64,000 nucleotides of DNA from UBA5614 sp963667535 (GTDB lineage: Bacteria > Cloacimonadota > Cloacimonadia > Cloacimonadales > Cloacimonadaceae), in NCBI GenBank assembly GCA_963667535.2, contig CAXXDU010000002.1:3348001-3412000 (forward strand), written 5' to 3'. The notes beneath the pieces are model-generated. The model was given only the letters and a program-made list of their open reading frames with translations, was not told where the DNA came from and ran no database searches. The translations under genes and the position numbers were made by a program. This document shows positions 61,822 to 64,000 of the stretch, piece after piece; position 1 is the first letter of the stretch, and every line of letters starts with the position of its first letter.

Positions 61822-64000
61822 CTAGAATCTCTTATTATCCCGGGTCTGGAATTTTAGTGCATCAGGCAGACTTGTATTCAGGAATACAATCCTGTAATCC
61901 CAGTAATTGCTGCGCCGGGTATAACTGATGCTTAGCTTCCAGCAGTGTAAAGTGCGGTTGATATCAAAGGATTGGGATATCATCTCACTATTTGTTACAT
62001 TGTAATAATTGGCATAGGTGAGTGACCAGTTTGAGGTAACCTTTACCTCTGCATTAAATCTCAGGTTATTGGCACGGGGGTGGATAATATTCCTATCGGT
62101 ACTCATATCCTGCGACAGGTTGAGAGTCCAGCCTTCTTCCTTACTGGCAAGCGTCCTGTCGGCAGACTCACTGTTGGCTGAATCCGGTTTTGCCAGATAA
62201 GCATTGAACTGCTGATTACTTGCTCTGGGGAAATAGTCCAGATACTTAGCATTGCCTGCAATTGTGAAAGTATGAGAGAAGTACTGATTTTTGGGTTTCC
62301 AGTTCAGCCAGTGCAATTGATAAGGGTTTTGCGATATATTGAAGTTTGCTGTATAAGTCAGCTTGACTTTCCCTTTTTCAAAGGCTGCCGGTTTGAATGA
62401 AAAGTTATGTGAGAAATCCGAGAACTGATGGTCTTCCTTTTCCAGGTCTATCCCTGTGCGCGAATTCATGGAAAAGATATCGTCAATCTTACGTGGTTTT
62501 TCGTCAGCTTTGGGTTTGAGCTTTATCTGCCATTTCTGGTCCAGGCTCAGCCCGATGCTTCTGCTTTTAATTCCTGAGTTTAAACCTATCCCGCCAAAAT
62601 AATAGTATTTATCATTATCAGGAAAGCCGGGGCTAAAATTAAAGCTGGCGGAAGGTGTTATGATATGTCTGATGGTGGAAACATAGAAATTGGGAATATT
62701 CCTGATTCCATAGACAGTAAAATTGGCGTTTGTATTGGCAGACCATTCATTCCCACGCACCCATTTAACATCGTTTTTATCCCTGTCCATCCAGGCTTCA
62801 CCATAGGAGACACCCTGTGTCAGGTTTAACCAGCCTTTTACTTTGTAGTTGTAGTTTAAGCCCATAAAGTGCTTGATGCCGGCATGATGTTCATTCAGAA
62901 AGTGTGTCCCGGTCGAATCCAGCGAATTATCCCAAAACAGGTCGCTAAAACTGCGGTCTTTCTCGGTCAGATACCCGGTATGGTCTAATCTTACATTATA
63001 ACTGTAATTGAAGTTTGTCCACCAGTCTGTCCGGTTGGAAGTGCTTTCCTGGGATGTAAAGATTTCATAGACAGGTCTGGTTGGCAGTGAATAAGTTCCG
63101 GAGGGCAGATTAATAGTGGCAGTATTATTTATCAAATCTTCTGTGTAGGTGGCTCCGAAATTCAGATATGAACTCAAAAGTGGTCTGCGGTATGAAACAG
63201 ATGAAGTAACTCTTTGTGCCAGAGCCTGGTTTATATCATCACTGGTCTGCCAGATGCGTTTATTGGTTACATAATCGATATTGGCATCAATGGTGGCTTT
63301 TTCCCCCAGTTCATGGTGGTGATTGCCTCTGACTGAATAGTCATAGTTCGTTGCCAGATCAGAGATGCTTTTTTTCATTGAGTAATTAAAATTGCCATTG
63401 TAAAGATAGCGGTTGATATATCGGGTTTCCAGATTTGCCGTCCAGCCCGTACGCTCCATCAAGTCCATTCCGGCTGTTATATCAGCATAATCTTTATAGG
63501 GATAGAAGAAGGCTATATCACGTACGAATTTACCATCAACAGTATTATATCCGGGCTCTGGAATCAAAAAGCCGGGTTGCCGTCCTCTTTTTATGGAAAA
63601 GGTCATAAAAGGAAAATAAAAGATAGGCATGTGATTAACGTAAGCAATCACAGGTTTTCCAACTATCTTGTCACCTCTGTAGAGCCGCATTTGCTTTGAC
63701 CAGAACCAAAAGTCCGGATTAGGGTCTTCGCAGGTGGTAAATCTACCGCCATCCACATCATAAACATCAACATCAACTTTGCGGATTTCATCACCGTAAT
63801 AATAGCCCTTTTCCATTTTACTGGCTCCGTCATACATCATTCCGGTCTGGCTGTTGACATCATAATAAACCTGATTGCCAATCAAGACCTGATCATCATC
63901 CTGCATCACAGTTCTACCTGTGGAAAAAGCCCGTTCTTTCTTTAAATCTATTTGTAAACTATCGGCTGAAATTGTGGAAGATTGGTATTTAACAGATGTA
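61822..64000 (-). CDS. lptD: LPS-assembly protein LptD (partial, runs off right edge)
   Basis: The frame is open to the right edge, giving about 726 residues here. An apparent start at 63907-63909 is only an internal GTG. The N-terminal visible part is the OstA/LptA-like domain (SADSLQIDLKKERAFSTG, NQVYYDVNSQTGMMYD), followed by the conserved PIFYFPFMTFSIKRGRQPGF turn and then the long C-terminal barrel with alternating strands (NFNYSMKKSISDLATNYDYS, VKLTYTANFNISQNPYQLHW). LptD inserts lipopolysaccharide into the outer leaflet. The form is the long FCB type, in which the barrel ends in SLPDALKFQTRDNKRF. It shows that the host builds an LPS-type outer membrane. Confidence 0.9.
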   Translation of the reverse strand, partial: TSVKYQSSTISADSLQIDLKKERAFSTGRTVMQDDDQVLIGNQVYYDVNSQTGMMYDGASKMEKGYYYGDEIRKVDVDVYDVDGGRFTTCEDPNPDFWFWSKQMRLYRGDKIVGKPVIAYVNHMPIFYFPFMTFSIKRGRQPGFLIPEPGYNTVDGKFVRDIAFFYPYKDYADITAGMDLMERTGWTANLETRYINRYLYNGNFNYSMKKSISDLATNYDYSVRGNHHHELGEKATIDANIDYVTNKRIWQTSDDINQALAQRVTSSVSYRRPLLSSYLNFGATYTEDLINNTATINLPSGTYSLPTRPVYEIFTSQESTSNRTDWWTNFNYSYNVRLDHTGYLTEKDRSFSDLFWDNSLDSTGTHFLNEHHAGIKHFMGLNYNYKVKGWLNLTQGVSYGEAWMDRDKNDVKWVRGNEWSANTNANFTVYGIRNIPNFYVSTIRHIITPSASFNFSPGFPDNDKYYYFGGIGLNSGIKSRSIGLSLDQKWQIKLKPKADEKPRKIDDIFSMNSRTGIDLEKEDHQFSDFSHNFSFKPAAFEKGKVKLTYTANFNISQNPYQLHWLNWKPKNQYFSHTFTIAGNAKYLDYFPRASNQQFNAYLAKPDSANSESADRTLASKEEGWTLNLSQDMSTDRNIIHPRANNLRFNAEVKVTSNWSLTYANYYNVTNSEMISQSFDINRTLHCWKLSISYTRRSNYWDYRIVFLNTSLPDALKFQTRDNKRF

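Noticed and set aside
1..64000. tRNA, rRNA and transposase genes
   Set aside because: No T-loop/CCA pattern, rRNA core or DDE/HUH transposase motif was recognised. The repeat islands have no autonomous element inside the window.

Overview
This window most likely comes from an anaerobic Gram-negative bacterium of the Fibrobacteres-Chlorobi-Bacteroidetes side of the tree. Cloacimonadota is my best guess, but it is an inference. The support is LptD at the right edge, several outer-membrane barrel-like proteins, many secreted proteins ending in FlgD-like/type-A-like C-terminal sorting domains, a type III glutamine synthetase, acetate kinase and oxygen-independent purine catabolism genes. No rRNA, tRNA, CRISPR array or transposase gene was seen.

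Left third (1-20.9 kb): a class III nucleotide cyclase cut by the left edge, then minus-strand secreted proteins (a 2352-residue adhesin-like protein, a beta-helix protein, a small barrel-like protein and an SBBP-type propeller with a sorting domain). These are followed on the plus strand by a tandem array of six paralogous secreted proteins (lamin-tail-like domain, Ig-like domain, FlgD-like C-terminus), a decayed C-terminal fragment of a seventh, and a small secreted protein.

Centre (21-33.3 kb, minus strand): a ten-gene run that reads as one operon. It encodes xanthine dehydrogenase (fused FeS/FAD subunit plus Mo subunit), GlnN, a dihydropyrimidine-dehydrogenase-like flavoenzyme, four small 2x[4Fe-4S] proteins with signal peptides or membrane anchors (one a lipoprotein, one carrying a FlgD-like secretion domain), an outer-membrane barrel-like protein and a DsbD/TauE-type membrane protein with paired cysteines. 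Read together, this looks like a redox route from cytoplasmic purine oxidation towards the cell envelope. That is the main candidate for an undescribed system.

Divergent to it (36-44.7 kb, plus strand) is the rest of a purine-degradation set: SsnA-like deaminase, YgeY-like peptidase, a threonine-synthase-like PLP enzyme where enteric clusters carry a diaminopropionate lyase, a hydantoinase, a lipoprotein, and a second molybdenum hydroxylase (Mo and 2Fe-2S subunits, no FAD subunit). A DUF4160/DUF2442 pair and a PD-(D/E)XK protein lie between the two halves, and an AT-rich 1309-residue STAND-like NTPase with about eight 41-residue repeats follows. The intergenic islands at 35.1-35.9 kb and 48.7-49.4 kb hold the same repeat families in opposite orientation, with hairpins whose stems change while pairing is kept.

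Right third (49.4-64 kb): GNAT acetyltransferase, acetate kinase, a hybrid histidine kinase, RqcP-like S4 protein, a peptidase MA-like metalloprotease, an archease-like protein, copper P-type ATPase, an AAA/DUF4143 ATPase, a DMT transporter, a GmhB-like phosphatase lacking its zinc cysteines, and LptD cut by the right edge.
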